A DNA stretch of 64,000 nucleotides from Emcibacter sp. (GCA_021647465.1 JAKIUQ010000001.1:1-64000); one strand, 5' to 3'; counted from the stretch's first letter, positions 52,934 to 62,437 are shown. The notes: generated by a model from the letters alone, not told the origin. Numbers and translations: made by a program.

Positions 52934-53239
52934 TTACATTTCCTTATTTTTTTTCAGGCTTTCTTCCATCAATTGCATCTGTTCAGGGGTTGCGTCACTT
53001 TGATGATTTTTAACCCAATCCGCATAGGGCATGCCATAAATTATTTCACGGGCTTGCGTTTTATCAAGGGTGATCCCTTTTTCTTCTGCGGCATCCTGAT
53101 ACCAGTTGGCGAGGCAATTCCGGCAGAAGCCCGATAGTCCCATGAGGTCGATATTCTGAGCATCTGTTCTCTTGGCAAGATGAGACAAAAGCCTTCTGAA
53201 GGCGGCGGCTTCAATTTCGATACGGCTTTGATGGTCCAT
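52934..53239 (-). CDS. DUF1244 family protein
   Basis: A 101-aa conserved protein. The hallmark is LSGFCRNCLANWYQDAAEEKG near residues 35-55, with a CxxC pair. The family is small, alpha-helical and of unknown function, widespread in proteobacteria. It lies 17 nt downstream of the N-formylglutamate amidohydrolase family gene and is probably co-transcribed with it. Confidence 0.88.
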   Translation of the reverse strand: MDHQSRIEIEAAAFRRLLSHLAKRTDAQNIDLMGLSGFCRNCLANWYQDAAEEKGITLDKTQAREIIYGMPYADWVKNHQSDATPEQMQLMEESLKKNKEM

Positions 53240-53256
53240 TGATGGTCTCCTTAGGG

Positions 53257-54048
53257 TTAATATTTTTTGAGGGTTCTTAATTGGGTGTCCTGCGCGATCT
53301 TTGTCAGGTCATCGGCCAAAATACCGGCCCATAGATCAACGCCTTCGGGACTGTCCACCTCATTTTGGCGGATTTCTATGGTAACATGCGGGGTTCCGTG
53401 GTCATGACCATGGCGGTTCATGGTAAAAAACAGGTCGCGGCCAGAGTAAGGCTGATTGTCGCCAACATTATATCCCCTGGCCGTAAGATGGTTAATCAAA
53501 GCCATGGCAAGGCGTGGGTCCTTATTCCATAGCATACCGGCCTGCCATGGTCGATGTTGCCCCTTCATGTGCGGGGTAAAGCTGTGCATGCCGCAAATGA
53601 GCGGCACTTGGCCCGATTGTATTTTACCCTTAACCAATATTTCTGTCCGGTCATGGAAGGCATGATAAAAACGATTCTTGCGACTTTCGATTTCTTCATG
53701 GGACAGTGTTTGATTTTCTGGAATTATAATGCCGTCGCTGACTGTGGGAATGAGGGTTTTATGATCTTCTTCGCGGTTGGGGTCAATGAGCAATCGTGAA
53801 AATCTGGCCATTATCGCCGGGGCATTCAGGCGCGCGGATAATTGCCGGGTCAATTGTTCCATGCCAATGTCCCAGGCGATATGTTTGTCCAGGAAACCCT
53901 TGCCTAGTCCCAGATTATTATAGTCAGGCGGGATATAATTGCTGGCATGTTCGCATATGAAGATGATATCTGCAGTCCCCGCAGGATTGAGAATTTCATA
54001 GGCATGATTGGGGTCATAATCTATTGGGGTATGGGGGTTTTTAAACAC
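53257..54048 (-). CDS. N-formylglutamate amidohydrolase family protein
   Basis: A 263-aa predicted metal-dependent hydrolase. Seen: FICEHASNYIP near residue 30, RFSRLLIDPNREEDH (about 103-117), CGMHSFTP and HVTIEIRQNEV towards the end. Homologues hydrolyse N-formyl-L-glutamate in the histidine pathway (HutG), but no hut genes are nearby and the family is broad, so the true substrate is open. It is the first gene of a leftward series with DUF1244, and is divergent from pyk. Confidence 0.85.
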   Translation of the reverse strand: MFKNPHTPIDYDPNHAYEILNPAGTADIIFICEHASNYIPPDYNNLGLGKGFLDKHIAWDIGMEQLTRQLSARLNAPAIMARFSRLLIDPNREEDHKTLIPTVSDGIIIPENQTLSHEEIESRKNRFYHAFHDRTEILVKGKIQSGQVPLICGMHSFTPHMKGQHRPWQAGMLWNKDPRLAMALINHLTARGYNVGDNQPYSGRDLFFTMNRHGHDHGTPHVTIEIRQNEVDSPEGVDLWAGILADDLTKIAQDTQLRTLKKY

Positions 54049-54265
54049 AGATATCTGCCTTGCCTAAGAATGTGGTCCATAATGCTCATTATATTTAAGA
54101 GCTTAAAGATAAAAAACAATATTTATCGGAAAATTTCATAAGAATTAAACCAGAATAATGTAAATTTTGAAACACTGATATAATATGTTCACGGGGTCAT
54201 GTTATTATGTTAGAAAATGATCTTAAATATTTGCCATGATAACTCATAATATGGGAAGATAGAAT

Positions 54266-55702
54266 ATGCATCGTCAACGCTGCACCAGAATAATTGCCAC
54301 TTTAGGGCCGTCCAGTTCGAAGGTTGAAACCATTAAAAAATTATCAGACGCGGGCGCCGATGTTTTTCGGCTTAATATGAGTCATGGCAACCACAGCGAT
54401 ATCAGCGAAATGCATTCGGCAATTCGTGAAGTCGAGAATATAACGGGACGCGCCATAGGCATTATGGCCGACCTGCAAGGGCCAAAATTGCGCGTTGGTG
54501 TATTTGACGGCGATAAAGTTGAATTGGTCAAAGGCAAAGAATTTATTCTTGATATGGATGATACGCCGGGAACAAAACACCGGGTTTGTCTGCCGCATCC
54601 GGAAATTTACCAGGTCGTGGAAAAAGGAACGGATCTGTTGCTTGATGATGGCAAGATCAGATTAAAAATCAACAAGGTAGAAGATGGAAAAATTACAACG
54701 CAGGTCACCGTAGGCGGCGTTATTTCCAATCGTAAAGGGGTCAATGTACCCAGTGCTATTCTGCCCTTATCCGCCTTAACCAAAAAAGATAAAAAGGATC
54801 TGGATTTTGTATTGAGCCTCGGTGTTGACTGGGTTGCGCTGTCTTTTGTTCAAAGGCCGGAGGATGTGGACGAAGCCAGAAAAATCATTGGCGACAATGC
54901 CTCTATTATGGCAAAATTAGAGAAGCCGGCAGCCTTATATGCCCTTGACGAGATCATCGCGCTCGCGGATGCGGTGATGGTTGCGCGCGGGGATATGGGG
55001 GTTGAAATGCCCATGGAAGAAGTGCCGGCAAAGCAGAAAAAAATCATCCGCCACGCGCGCAGGGCCGGAAAACCGGTCGTGGTGGCGACGCAAATGCTGG
55101 AAAGTATGATTACCAGCCCAGTTCCTACCCGCGCCGAGGTTTCCGATGTCGCCAATGCGGTATTTGATGGTACAGATGCCATTATGCTATCCGCTGAATC
55201 AGCCGCCGGCGACTATCCGGTTGAGGCCGTAAGCTATATGGACCGGATTGCCAGAAAAGTAGAGCAGGAGCCAAGTTATAGAAGAGCGCAGGGGAAAGAG
55301 GAAGTCAGGCTTGAGCCTACTTCTGCCGATGCCTTGAGTTCTGCGGCAAAACAAGTCGCCACTACTTTGGAGGCGGCGGCAATTGTCACCTATACCACAT
55401 CCGGCTCAACGGCGATCAGGGCGGCAAGAGAGCGGCCTAAAACGCCTCTGTTGGTGTTGACCCCCAACCAAATGACGGCGCGCCGATTGACCATGGTCTG
55501 GGGATTGAACTGCGTTCATACAAAAGATGCCGTGAATTTTCAGGATATGATTGATAAGGCGTGCCAAATTTGTTTGCAGCATAATTTTGCACGGCTTAAT
55601 GACAGAATTGTGATTACAGCCGGAATGCCTTTTGGCTCACCCGGCAAAACCAATGTGTTGAGAATAGCGCGGATTCAGAGCTATCATTCAGAAGCATCAT
55701 AA
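54266..55702 (+). CDS. pyk: Pyruvate kinase
   Basis: A 478-aa glycolytic enzyme making pyruvate and ATP from phosphoenolpyruvate. Seen: RCTRIIATLGPSSS at the N-terminus, DVFRLNMSHGN, MAKLEKPAAL (catalytic Lys), and the active-site MVARGDMGVEMPMEEV. A C-terminal domain (about 350-478) carries the allosteric site. The length matches the family. A 217-bp gap separates it from the divergent N-formylglutamate amidohydrolase family gene, and the HAD gene is convergent 17 nt after its stop. Confidence 0.98.
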   Translation: MHRQRCTRIIATLGPSSSKVETIKKLSDAGADVFRLNMSHGNHSDISEMHSAIREVENITGRAIGIMADLQGPKLRVGVFDGDKVELVKGKEFILDMDDTPGTKHRVCLPHPEIYQVVEKGTDLLLDDGKIRLKINKVEDGKITTQVTVGGVISNRKGVNVPSAILPLSALTKKDKKDLDFVLSLGVDWVALSFVQRPEDVDEARKIIGDNASIMAKLEKPAALYALDEIIALADAVMVARGDMGVEMPMEEVPAKQKKIIRHARRAGKPVVVATQMLESMITSPVPTRAEVSDVANAVFDGTDAIMLSAESAAGDYPVEAVSYMDRIARKVEQEPSYRRAQGKEEVRLEPTSADALSSAAKQVATTLEAAAIVTYTTSGSTAIRAARERPKTPLLVLTPNQMTARRLTMVWGLNCVHTKDAVNFQDMIDKACQICLQHNFARLNDRIVITAGMPFGSPGKTNVLRIARIQSYHSEAS

Positions 55703-55719
55703 GCCATAGGATATATTTC

Positions 55720-56358
55720 CTACCGGGAAATTATTTGGCGACGGATCAGATATGTTCTTAAATTCTCTGGACTGGTGAATTGATGGGTTTGTAAACCCAT
55801 TTTCCGGGCCGCGATTATATTTTCCAGGCGATCATCAATGAAGAGGCTGTGCGTCGCTGGAATGCCGGTACGGTTGAGCAGTATTTGATATATGCGGGGA
55901 TCAGGTTTGGTAATTTTTTCCTCTCCTGAAACAATTATATCTAAAAACAAATCCATAAAATCATGATTTTGTTTAAACGCTGGGAATTTTTCGGCAGGGA
56001 AGTTTGTCAGGCCAAATAACGTATAATTCAGATCGTGCAATTGATGCAAAATCTGAATGGTTCCTTCAATAATTCCCCCAAACATATTGTCCCATTGACT
56101 ATCATAGGCGGCGATCATAGGGGCATATTCTGGATATTGTTTTTGTAAAAACCTTATGTTTTCGCTGAACGGCACACCCTGATCATGTCTGGTATGCCAT
56201 TCCAAAGTGCAGACTGTTGAGAGGAAAAAATCTAATTCCTGTGGTCTGTCTTTGAAGAGCGGCACATAAGCCCGGCGCGGACCCCAGCGCACCAATACAT
56301 TTCCAATATCGAATATAATGGCTTTGATTGGCGGCTCATATGGCACAAGATTATTCAT
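55720..56358 (-). CDS. HAD-superfamily phosphatase (YihX-like)
   Basis: A 212-aa haloacid-dehalogenase-type hydrolase. Motif I is IIFDIGNVLVRWG, in which the usual second Asp is Gly as in YihX-type sugar phosphatases. Motif II is FGLTNFP, motif III KITKPDPRIY and motif IV LFIDDRLENI. The substrate is unknown; sugar phosphates are plausible. The ATG at 56358 is chosen: an in-frame start at 56439 would lie before the terminator of rpmJ. Confidence 0.87.
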   Translation of the reverse strand: MNNLVPYEPPIKAIIFDIGNVLVRWGPRRAYVPLFKDRPQELDFFLSTVCTLEWHTRHDQGVPFSENIRFLQKQYPEYAPMIAAYDSQWDNMFGGIIEGTIQILHQLHDLNYTLFGLTNFPAEKFPAFKQNHDFMDLFLDIIVSGEEKITKPDPRIYQILLNRTGIPATHSLFIDDRLENIIAARKMGLQTHQFTSPENLRTYLIRRQIISR

Positions 56359-56390
56359 GAATAGGCCCAGAATAGACTTGAAAATGAAGA

Positions 56391-56421
56391 AGACCGTGCT
56401 CTTGGGGGGGAAGCACGGTCT
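56391..56421 (-). terminator. Terminator of rpmJ
   Basis: A 10-bp perfect stem (56391-56400 with 56412-56421) has an 11-nt loop containing a run of seven G on the plus strand. On the minus strand it is followed by a U-rich stretch. It lies between rpmJ and the HAD gene. Confidence 0.75.
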
Positions 56422-56463
56422 CCTATTAACTGCTGACACAAGGCCAACAGAAAATTTTGAGTA

Positions 56464-56589
56464 TTAACCTTGGCGCGCTTTAAAGCGACGATTGGTTTTA
56501 TTTATCACATATGTACGTCCACGACGACGAATAACCCGGCAATCGCGATGACGATTTTTCAATGATTTTAAAGAATTTACAACCTTCAT
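56464..56589 (-). CDS. rpmJ: 50S ribosomal protein L36 (type B, zinc-free)
   Basis: A 41-aa basic protein read from the minus strand: it starts MKVVNSLKSLKNRHRDC and ends NRRFKARQG. This is the YkgO-type L36, lacking the four zinc-binding cysteines of L36 type A (only one Cys here). It is short enough to be missed by length-limited ORF callers. GGCGGAAAA lies upstream, and a promoter (56648-56674) and a terminator (56391-56421) flank it. Confidence 0.96.
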   Translation of the reverse strand: MKVVNSLKSLKNRHRDCRVIRRRGRTYVINKTNRRFKARQG

Positions 56590-56647
56590 GGTATTTTCCG
56601 CCTGACTAAAATAAATCTAAATTAATTACTTAAAAGTTTGGGCGGAA

Positions 56648-56674
56648 ACTATATGCGATCGCAGTGAATGTCAA
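56648..56674 (-). promoter_or_regulatory. Sigma-70-type promoter of rpmJ
   Basis: On the minus strand TTGACA (56669-56674) and TATAGT (56648-56653) are separated by 15 nt. The -35 box is perfect and the spacing is a little short. It lies about 60 nt upstream of the rpmJ start. Confidence 0.5.
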
Positions 56675-56845
56675 TAATAAAGCAATTATAAAATGCAGAA
56701 AATATTTGTCTTTTAAGTCACGTCAATAAATTACGCCAATAAAGCCCTAAAAATTTTTGCTGTTCCTTAACACTCCTTTAAAGGAGGCTCCTGTAATATA
56801 GTTTCATAATAACCCATTTTATGCATAAATACAATATTGAAAAGA

Positions 56846-58519
56846 ATGATGTTAAAGAATAAAGCCCCAGATAATCAGCCTGATACAGCGCTTGAAATAC
56901 CAAAGGAAATAGGATCCGTAACTTTGGTGAATGGCAATGATACGGTGGCGTTATGCGATGTGAATGATTTAAAAATAGCGATGGGTATGGATGATTCACC
57001 TCTTTTGCCGGCGGGGCAGATCGGGGCAATTGTTAAAATCAAGGTTAATAAGGGTTTCGTATATGCGACGGTAAGGGAGCTTGTTCGTCATGACGTGCGC
57101 ATAGAAGATAGTACCGGGCCAGTGAAGCATATAATGATGTATCTGGATTATCTGGGGCAGGGCCTTCGGGCGCCATACGCGCCGACCGGGGTTAGTTTTG
57201 ATCGTGGGATAACGGATTTTCCGGTGCCGGGTCAGCTGGTATATGAGGTCAGCTATGATGATCTTGAGGCAATTTTTGGGGATAATGATACCAATCATTT
57301 TCATATTGGGACTGTTTTCCCGCAGCATATGACCCCCGCCAGCATTAAAACAGACAGTATGCTGGGAAAACATTTTGCGGTGCTGGGCAGTACGGGTACG
57401 GGGAAGTCCTGTACTGTGGCGCTTCTTATTCACCGTATTGTTGAAAGAATGCCAAAAGGTCATATCATTATACTTGACCCTCATGATGAATATGCCACAG
57501 CATTTAAAGACTGCGGGAAACATTTTGACATAAGCAATCTTCGCTTGCCCTATTGGATGATGAATTTTGAAGAGCATGTTGAAATGTTTATCGGACGAAC
57601 AGATTCCGCAGAGCGCGAGGTTGAGGTTGATATTTTGCGGCGCTGTATTTATGCCGCGCGCGTGGATGCTGCAACGAGCCTGCAGTCAGAAAAAATTACC
57701 GTCAATTCACCCATTCCCTATAAGCTTTCGTTCATTCTGGAATTTCTGGATAATAGTATGGGTAAGCTCGACAATCCAGACAATCTGGTGTCTTTTATGC
57801 GGATTAAGGCCAAGGTTGAAGAGTTAAGGCGTGATGTGCGTTTCGCCTTTATGTTTTCTGGTATGCTGGCGCATGATAATCTGAAAGAAGTCATTAAGAA
57901 TTTACTTCGTTTTCCGGTTGAAGACAAACCTGTGTCAACCATTGACCTGTCTGGCGTACCATCAGAAATTGTCAATGTGGTTGTTTCCATGATCAGCCGG
58001 CTCGTTTTTGATTTTGCCGTATGGACCAAGGGGGATAATTCACGACCCATTCTTCTGGTCTGTGAAGAGGCTCATAGATATGTCCCCAATTCAGAAAACA
58101 CGGTTTTTGTCTCAGCGCGAAAATCTATTGAACGCATTGCCAAAGAAGGCCGTAAATACGGCGTTTCATTGGGGCTGGTATCACAAAGGCCGGCAGATGT
58201 TTCTGAATCAGCTCTGTCACAATGCGGCACCATCTTTGCGATGCGCATGAATAACGAGCGTGACCAGTCGTTTGTCGAACATGTCATGCCGGAAGGCAGC
58301 AAAGGAACTTTGGCAGCATTATCTTCATTGCAAAATCGTGAAGCTCTGGTGGTTGGCGAGGGCGTGAGAGCGCCGGTTCGCGTTTTGCTTGATAAACTGG
58401 ATGAAAATAAAAGACCCTCTGGCGGCAACCCTTCCTATTCTGAAGATTGGCAAAAAGAAATCGAGGATGATGCCTTCATTGTTGAAACCATCGAAAACTG
58501 GCGTAATCAGGGCCGATAA
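56846..58519 (+). CDS. HerA-like ATP-binding DNA translocase
   Basis: A 557-aa hexameric FtsK/HerA-superfamily ATPase. A HAS-barrel-type N-terminal domain (about residues 20-155) precedes the DUF87 ATPase. Walker A is GSTGTGKS near residue 181 and Walker B is ILLVCEEAHRYVP near 402, with the arginine-finger region LGLVSQRPADVSESAL. In archaea HerA works with NurA nuclease at DNA ends. No NurA, SIR2 or other partner gene is nearby. The start is uncertain among ATG 56846, ATG 56849 and TTG 56837. A weak hairpin (58534-58548) follows the stop. Confidence 0.87.
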   Translation: MMLKNKAPDNQPDTALEIPKEIGSVTLVNGNDTVALCDVNDLKIAMGMDDSPLLPAGQIGAIVKIKVNKGFVYATVRELVRHDVRIEDSTGPVKHIMMYLDYLGQGLRAPYAPTGVSFDRGITDFPVPGQLVYEVSYDDLEAIFGDNDTNHFHIGTVFPQHMTPASIKTDSMLGKHFAVLGSTGTGKSCTVALLIHRIVERMPKGHIIILDPHDEYATAFKDCGKHFDISNLRLPYWMMNFEEHVEMFIGRTDSAEREVEVDILRRCIYAARVDAATSLQSEKITVNSPIPYKLSFILEFLDNSMGKLDNPDNLVSFMRIKAKVEELRRDVRFAFMFSGMLAHDNLKEVIKNLLRFPVEDKPVSTIDLSGVPSEIVNVVVSMISRLVFDFAVWTKGDNSRPILLVCEEAHRYVPNSENTVFVSARKSIERIAKEGRKYGVSLGLVSQRPADVSESALSQCGTIFAMRMNNERDQSFVEHVMPEGSKGTLAALSSLQNREALVVGEGVRAPVRVLLDKLDENKRPSGGNPSYSEDWQKEIEDDAFIVETIENWRNQGR

Positions 58520-58533
58520 CATTGAACTGCATA

Positions 58534-58548
58534 GGGGGCATGCTCCCC
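58534..58548 (+). terminator. Weak hairpin after the HerA-like gene
   Basis: GGGG(G) and (T)CCCC pair around CATGC, followed by GTTTCTTG. The stem is short and the U-run imperfect, so it is only a tentative terminator. Confidence 0.3.
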
Positions 58549-58706
58549 GTTTCTTGCAGAGGAATTGTTAATTTAGGGACTGTAAAAGAAAAATAAATTT
58601 TATAATCTTTTAGCATAAATTATTAATAAAATATTCAGCAATCTAGTCTAAAAATATTGGAGTTAGAAAATTTCGTGTATGTAAAACTTTATTAAAGGCG
58701 GGTAAA

Positions 58707-61007
58707 ATGAATCAATTTGATCATAAAAATAATAATGCGCAAGAAGATACGGGGGGAATATTCACAATAAAAAATTCATTATTCGGTATAGTTGCAATAT
58801 TGGTTTTGATTGTCGTTTCTTTTAGAGTTAGCTCAGCAATTGATGCGTCAAATTACAAGGCTGAACTGGAATATGCTGTTGTTATAAATGAATTCTCTGA
58901 TAACCTTATTGAGGCGACAAACCATTTTTCTCTTGAAAGAGGCGCGATGGTAATCGCCTTGGGTTCTGAAGAGGCTATTTCCTCAAAATTTAACGCAATG
59001 ATTACAGAAAACCGTGCCAAGGGCGTTGCCGCTTATCAAAAAGCAATGGCAAATTTCGCTAAAATGGATGACTTTCCCCGTAAGAAAGCCCTTGTCTTGG
59101 AAACAGAGACAAATTTCAAAACTTATTTGGATGCGCAAGGCGATGCAGATCGTGCCAGTCTGGTATCAATCGCAGATGAACAGGATTATGAAGTCAAAAG
59201 CAGTAAAGCCGCTGAAAAATCGCGTGCGGGCCGCAAGTTTCGCCGCGCCATCGATGCGCTGAATAGTAATATACATGAAATTCGCCTCGCATCAGAATTT
59301 GAAGCGAACATTTCCAATGCGCGAATTATTCTCTATCAACAACTTAAAAATTCTCTTGCAGAAATGATCGAATATTCTGACCGTGAGTGGACGGGGATGG
59401 GTACGGCAATTGCTTCTAAAAAGCCGATATCCGAGAATATGATAACGACCATGTCTTCATATAGTGGTCGTGTGACGTCTAATTGGGCGATGGTAAATGC
59501 GCTCCTGGACAGTAGTTTTATAGATAAAGAATTGAAAAATTATGCAAAAAATGTGGATATGGATTTCTTTGAAGGCTTGCGTGACTTGAAAGATGAGGTT
59601 TATGATGCTTCATATGATGCAGCGGTGTCTCAGGATCTGGATGCTGATTTCGTTACGGCAGATTATTCTGTTACGGCTGCGGAGTGGATTGATCAGGCAA
59701 TAGCCGCAAGTAAATCTATTCAAGGCCTTAACAAGGCCGTGGGTAATTCCGCCCGTGATGCAGCCCTGAAAAGCGAAGCTGAGGCCAATACACAAATGAT
59801 TACGGGTATTGTGGTCTTGATTATAGCCTTATTCATTGGTGCCGGGGCATTTTGGCTTGTCGCTGTGCGTATTGCACGCCCATTGACCCGTCTTGGAGAG
59901 ACCATGTCTGAAATTGCCCATGGTGACCTTGATGTTAAAATCATGGGGATTGACCGGCGGGATGAAATTGGATCCATGGCCCGTTCCCTGCAGGTTTTCA
60001 AAGAAGCGGCAATAGAAAAAATACGTCATGAGGCCGAAGAACAAAAAGCAGCCGAAGAAAGACAAATCAAAAAAGAGCGTAAAGTCAAAGCTCAGCGCGA
60101 AGAGGAAGAAAAACTTCGCAAGCAGGAAGAAGAGCGTGAAAGAAATCTGCGGGAAGCCCGACAGGCCGAAATGCTGGCCCTTGCCGATAATTTTGAATCT
60201 TCTGTTATGGAAATTGTGTCATCTGTTTCAGCAGCATCTGGTGAAATGGAGAAGAATGCCCGGGAGATGTCTTCAGTAGCAGAAGAGACAACCCATCAGG
60301 CAACTTCTGTCACGGCAGCGTCTGAACAGACAAGTTCCAATATTCAAACTGTGGCCAGTGCCGCAGAAGAATTGTCGGCATCTGTGAAAGAAATCAGTCA
60401 ACAGATAATCCAGTCCAATGAGTTTTCATCCAATGCGGTTGCTGAAACCGAAAAAGCAACGGTGGAAATTCAGGGATTGGTTGAGGCCGCCCAGAAAATT
60501 GGTGATGTGATTAACCTCATTAATGATATTGCAGAGCAGACTAACCTTCTGGCACTGAATGCGACTATTGAGGCCGCACGCGCCGGAGAGGCCGGAAAGG
60601 GCTTTGCTGTTGTCGCGTCCGAAGTTAAAAATCTGGCGAGCCAGACAGCAACGGCTACGGATGAAATAACCCTGCAAGTCGGGAGCATGCGAGATGCGAC
60701 CGAAAAGGCGGTTACGGCGATAGCGGGCATTCAGAATGTCATTAAGAGGATTGATGATACATCGCTTTCTATCTCATCTGCCATGGAAGAACAGGATGCG
60801 TCAACCCATGAGATCGCCCGTAATGTGTCAGAAGTCTCCGCTGGTACGCAGGAAGTCACCAGTAATATTCATGTGATGAACGACGGGGCAAAATCTACTG
60901 GTACGGCGGCGAATGCTGTATTGAATTCTGCCCAGAATATGTCGCAGCAGTCTTCAGAGCTACGCCGGCAACTCGAAAAATTCCTGGAAAAAATTCGGGC
61001 GGCATAA
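58707..61007 (+). CDS. Methyl-accepting chemotaxis protein
   Basis: A 766-aa transmembrane chemoreceptor. The first helix is about residues 25-45, a periplasmic sensor about 46-365, the second helix about 366-388, HAMP about 390-443, and a charged coiled-coil insertion about 445-495. The signalling domain has the conserved tip INDIAEQTNLLALNATIEAARAGEAGKGFAVVA. Its sensor contains SLERGAMVIALG, resembling the ERG motif of nitrate/nitrite-sensing NIT domains. It is followed by a strong terminator and has no che genes nearby. Confidence 0.94.
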   Translation: MNQFDHKNNNAQEDTGGIFTIKNSLFGIVAILVLIVVSFRVSSAIDASNYKAELEYAVVINEFSDNLIEATNHFSLERGAMVIALGSEEAISSKFNAMITENRAKGVAAYQKAMANFAKMDDFPRKKALVLETETNFKTYLDAQGDADRASLVSIADEQDYEVKSSKAAEKSRAGRKFRRAIDALNSNIHEIRLASEFEANISNARIILYQQLKNSLAEMIEYSDREWTGMGTAIASKKPISENMITTMSSYSGRVTSNWAMVNALLDSSFIDKELKNYAKNVDMDFFEGLRDLKDEVYDASYDAAVSQDLDADFVTADYSVTAAEWIDQAIAASKSIQGLNKAVGNSARDAALKSEAEANTQMITGIVVLIIALFIGAGAFWLVAVRIARPLTRLGETMSEIAHGDLDVKIMGIDRRDEIGSMARSLQVFKEAAIEKIRHEAEEQKAAEERQIKKERKVKAQREEEEKLRKQEEERERNLREARQAEMLALADNFESSVMEIVSSVSAASGEMEKNAREMSSVAEETTHQATSVTAASEQTSSNIQTVASAAEELSASVKEISQQIIQSNEFSSNAVAETEKATVEIQGLVEAAQKIGDVINLINDIAEQTNLLALNATIEAARAGEAGKGFAVVASEVKNLASQTATATDEITLQVGSMRDATEKAVTAIAGIQNVIKRIDDTSLSISSAMEEQDASTHEIARNVSEVSAGTQEVTSNIHVMNDGAKSTGTAANAVLNSAQNMSQQSSELRRQLEKFLEKIRAA

Positions 61008-61044
61008 CGTCTGGAATTCTGAGGGAACAAATGTAATAATATTT

Positions 61045-61074
61045 AAAGGGTGCTTTTTCAGGCACCCTTTTTTT
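61045..61074 (+). terminator. Rho-independent terminator of the chemoreceptor
   Basis: A 9-bp stem AAAGGGTGC/GCACCCTTT (61045-61053 with 61062-61070) has an 8-nt loop and a trailing run of seven T (61068-61074). Confidence 0.9.
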
Positions 61075-61103
61075 ATGGTTCTGGATTTATGGTTTTGGGC
61101 CTG

Positions 61104-62105
61104 TTAAGTCGTCAATATAATCTTGCCCATATTCTCTCCGCTTTCCAGATAACGGTGTGCCGCCGCAGCATCTTTAAGGGAAAAGACCTTGTTTATGACA
61201 GGTTTAATTTTCCCTTGTTCGATTAGGGGCCAGACTTTTTTATGCAGGCTTTCGGCGATATCGGCTTTAAAGGCTGTTTCGCGGGCGCGCAGGGTGGAGC
61301 CAGTGAAGGTCAGGCGTTTGAGCATGATAGGTAAAATATTGGCCTTGATTTTTGGCCCGCGCAGAACGGCAATAAGAACAATGCGGCCCTCAACAGCCAT
61401 TACCGTGAAATTCTTCTTCATATAGTCCCCGGCAACCATATCAAGCAAAAGATTTACGCCTTTGCCGCCGGTGAAGGATTTGACCTCTTCTGCAAAATCC
61501 TGGGTTTTATAATTAATAGATAAATCCGCGCCAAGCTCAGTGCAAAAATCGGTTTTTCTGTTGGTGCCGGATGTGGTGATGACAGTCGCGCCAAAGGCTT
61601 TGGCCAATTGAATTGCGGTTGTGCCAATGCCGGATGTCCCGCCGTGCACCATAAATGTTTCGCCTTCTTTTAAGCCCCCCCGGTCAAACACATTGGACCA
61701 TACGGTAAAGAAGGTTTCGGGTAAGCCCGCCGCTTCGATCATGGTTAAATTTTCTGGAACGGGCAGGCATTGCGCCGCCTGAGCCGTGCAATATTCAGCG
61801 TAACCACCACCAGAAAGCAGGGCAGTGACTTTATCGCCCAGCTTCCAGTCTGTGACATCGCCGGCCATTGCAACGATTTCTCCGGAAACTTCAAGCCCGG
61901 GTATTTTTGAGGCACCTTTTGGGGCCGGATACATCCCGGTGCGTTGCATAATATCAGGGCGGTTTACGCCAGCGGCATAAGTCTTGATCAGCAGGTCACC
62001 GCTTTCGACTTTTGGTAAGGGTATTTGAACAGGTTTAAGGACTTCTGGATTCCCAAATTCACTGATTTCAATAGCGGTCATTAATTTTGGCAAAGGGGTC
62101 ATCAT
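61104..62105 (-). CDS. NAD(P)H quinone oxidoreductase (zinc-free MDR family)
   Basis: A 333-aa medium-chain dehydrogenase of the quinone oxidoreductase/PIG3 type. Seen: GVNRPDIMQRTGMYP near residue 50, GLPETFFTVWSNVF, the Rossmann motif VHGGTSGIGTTAIQLAKAFGA (about 150-170), and ending YLESGENMGKIILT. There are no zinc-binding cysteines. AGGA lies before the ATG at 62105 (a second ATG follows). It is divergent from DUF1192, a pairing I recall as common in alphaproteobacteria. Confidence 0.93.
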   Translation of the reverse strand: MMTPLPKLMTAIEISEFGNPEVLKPVQIPLPKVESGDLLIKTYAAGVNRPDIMQRTGMYPAPKGASKIPGLEVSGEIVAMAGDVTDWKLGDKVTALLSGGGYAEYCTAQAAQCLPVPENLTMIEAAGLPETFFTVWSNVFDRGGLKEGETFMVHGGTSGIGTTAIQLAKAFGATVITTSGTNRKTDFCTELGADLSINYKTQDFAEEVKSFTGGKGVNLLLDMVAGDYMKKNFTVMAVEGRIVLIAVLRGPKIKANILPIMLKRLTFTGSTLRARETAFKADIAESLHKKVWPLIEQGKIKPVINKVFSLKDAAAAHRYLESGENMGKIILTT

Positions 62106-62183
62106 GGGGTATCCTATTTTTGAATTTCACATTTTCTATGATATAGAGCAATTGTTTGAATAACAAAAGGTGAAGCATATAAA

Positions 62184-62387
62184 ATGTTATTTTCTGATTT
62201 TGATGATGAATTAGAGAGGCTGAAAGATTCCCCCATAGCCTCTGTGATGAAGGAAGATCTTGCGGTACATTCCGTAGAAATGTTGAATTTACGGCTTCGG
62301 GCGCTAAAATCTGAAATAAGGCGGACGGATAAAGCCATTGAATGTAAGGGAGACGCCAAGAATTCTGCGGAAAGTTTTTTTAAATAA
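62184..62387 (+). CDS. DUF1192 family small protein
   Basis: A 67-aa, helical, soluble protein. The pattern ELERLKDSP...LAVHSVEMLNLRLRALKSEIRRTDKAIECK...AESFF matches DUF1192, conserved in alphaproteobacteria and of unknown function. It is divergent from the quinone oxidoreductase (78-bp gap) and convergent with hsp20 through a bidirectional terminator. Confidence 0.85.
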   Translation: MLFSDFDDELERLKDSPIASVMKEDLAVHSVEMLNLRLRALKSEIRRTDKAIECKGDAKNSAESFFK

Positions 62388-62390
62388 AAA

Positions 62391-62422
62391 ACCCTGCCTA
62401 AGTTTTTACGCATAGGCAGGGT
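62391..62422. terminator. Bidirectional terminator between DUF1192 and hsp20
   Basis: A perfect 10-bp stem ACCCTGCCTA/TAGGCAGGGT (62391-62400 with 62413-62422) has a 12-nt loop. It is flanked by an A-run on the left and T-rich sequence on the right, so it can serve both convergent genes. Confidence 0.9.
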
Positions 62423-62437
62423 GATTTTATTATTTGT

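Noticed and set aside
56996..57577. 193-codon frame antisense to the HerA-like gene
   Set aside because: It is within a gene with clear Walker motifs; composition suggests a shadow frame.
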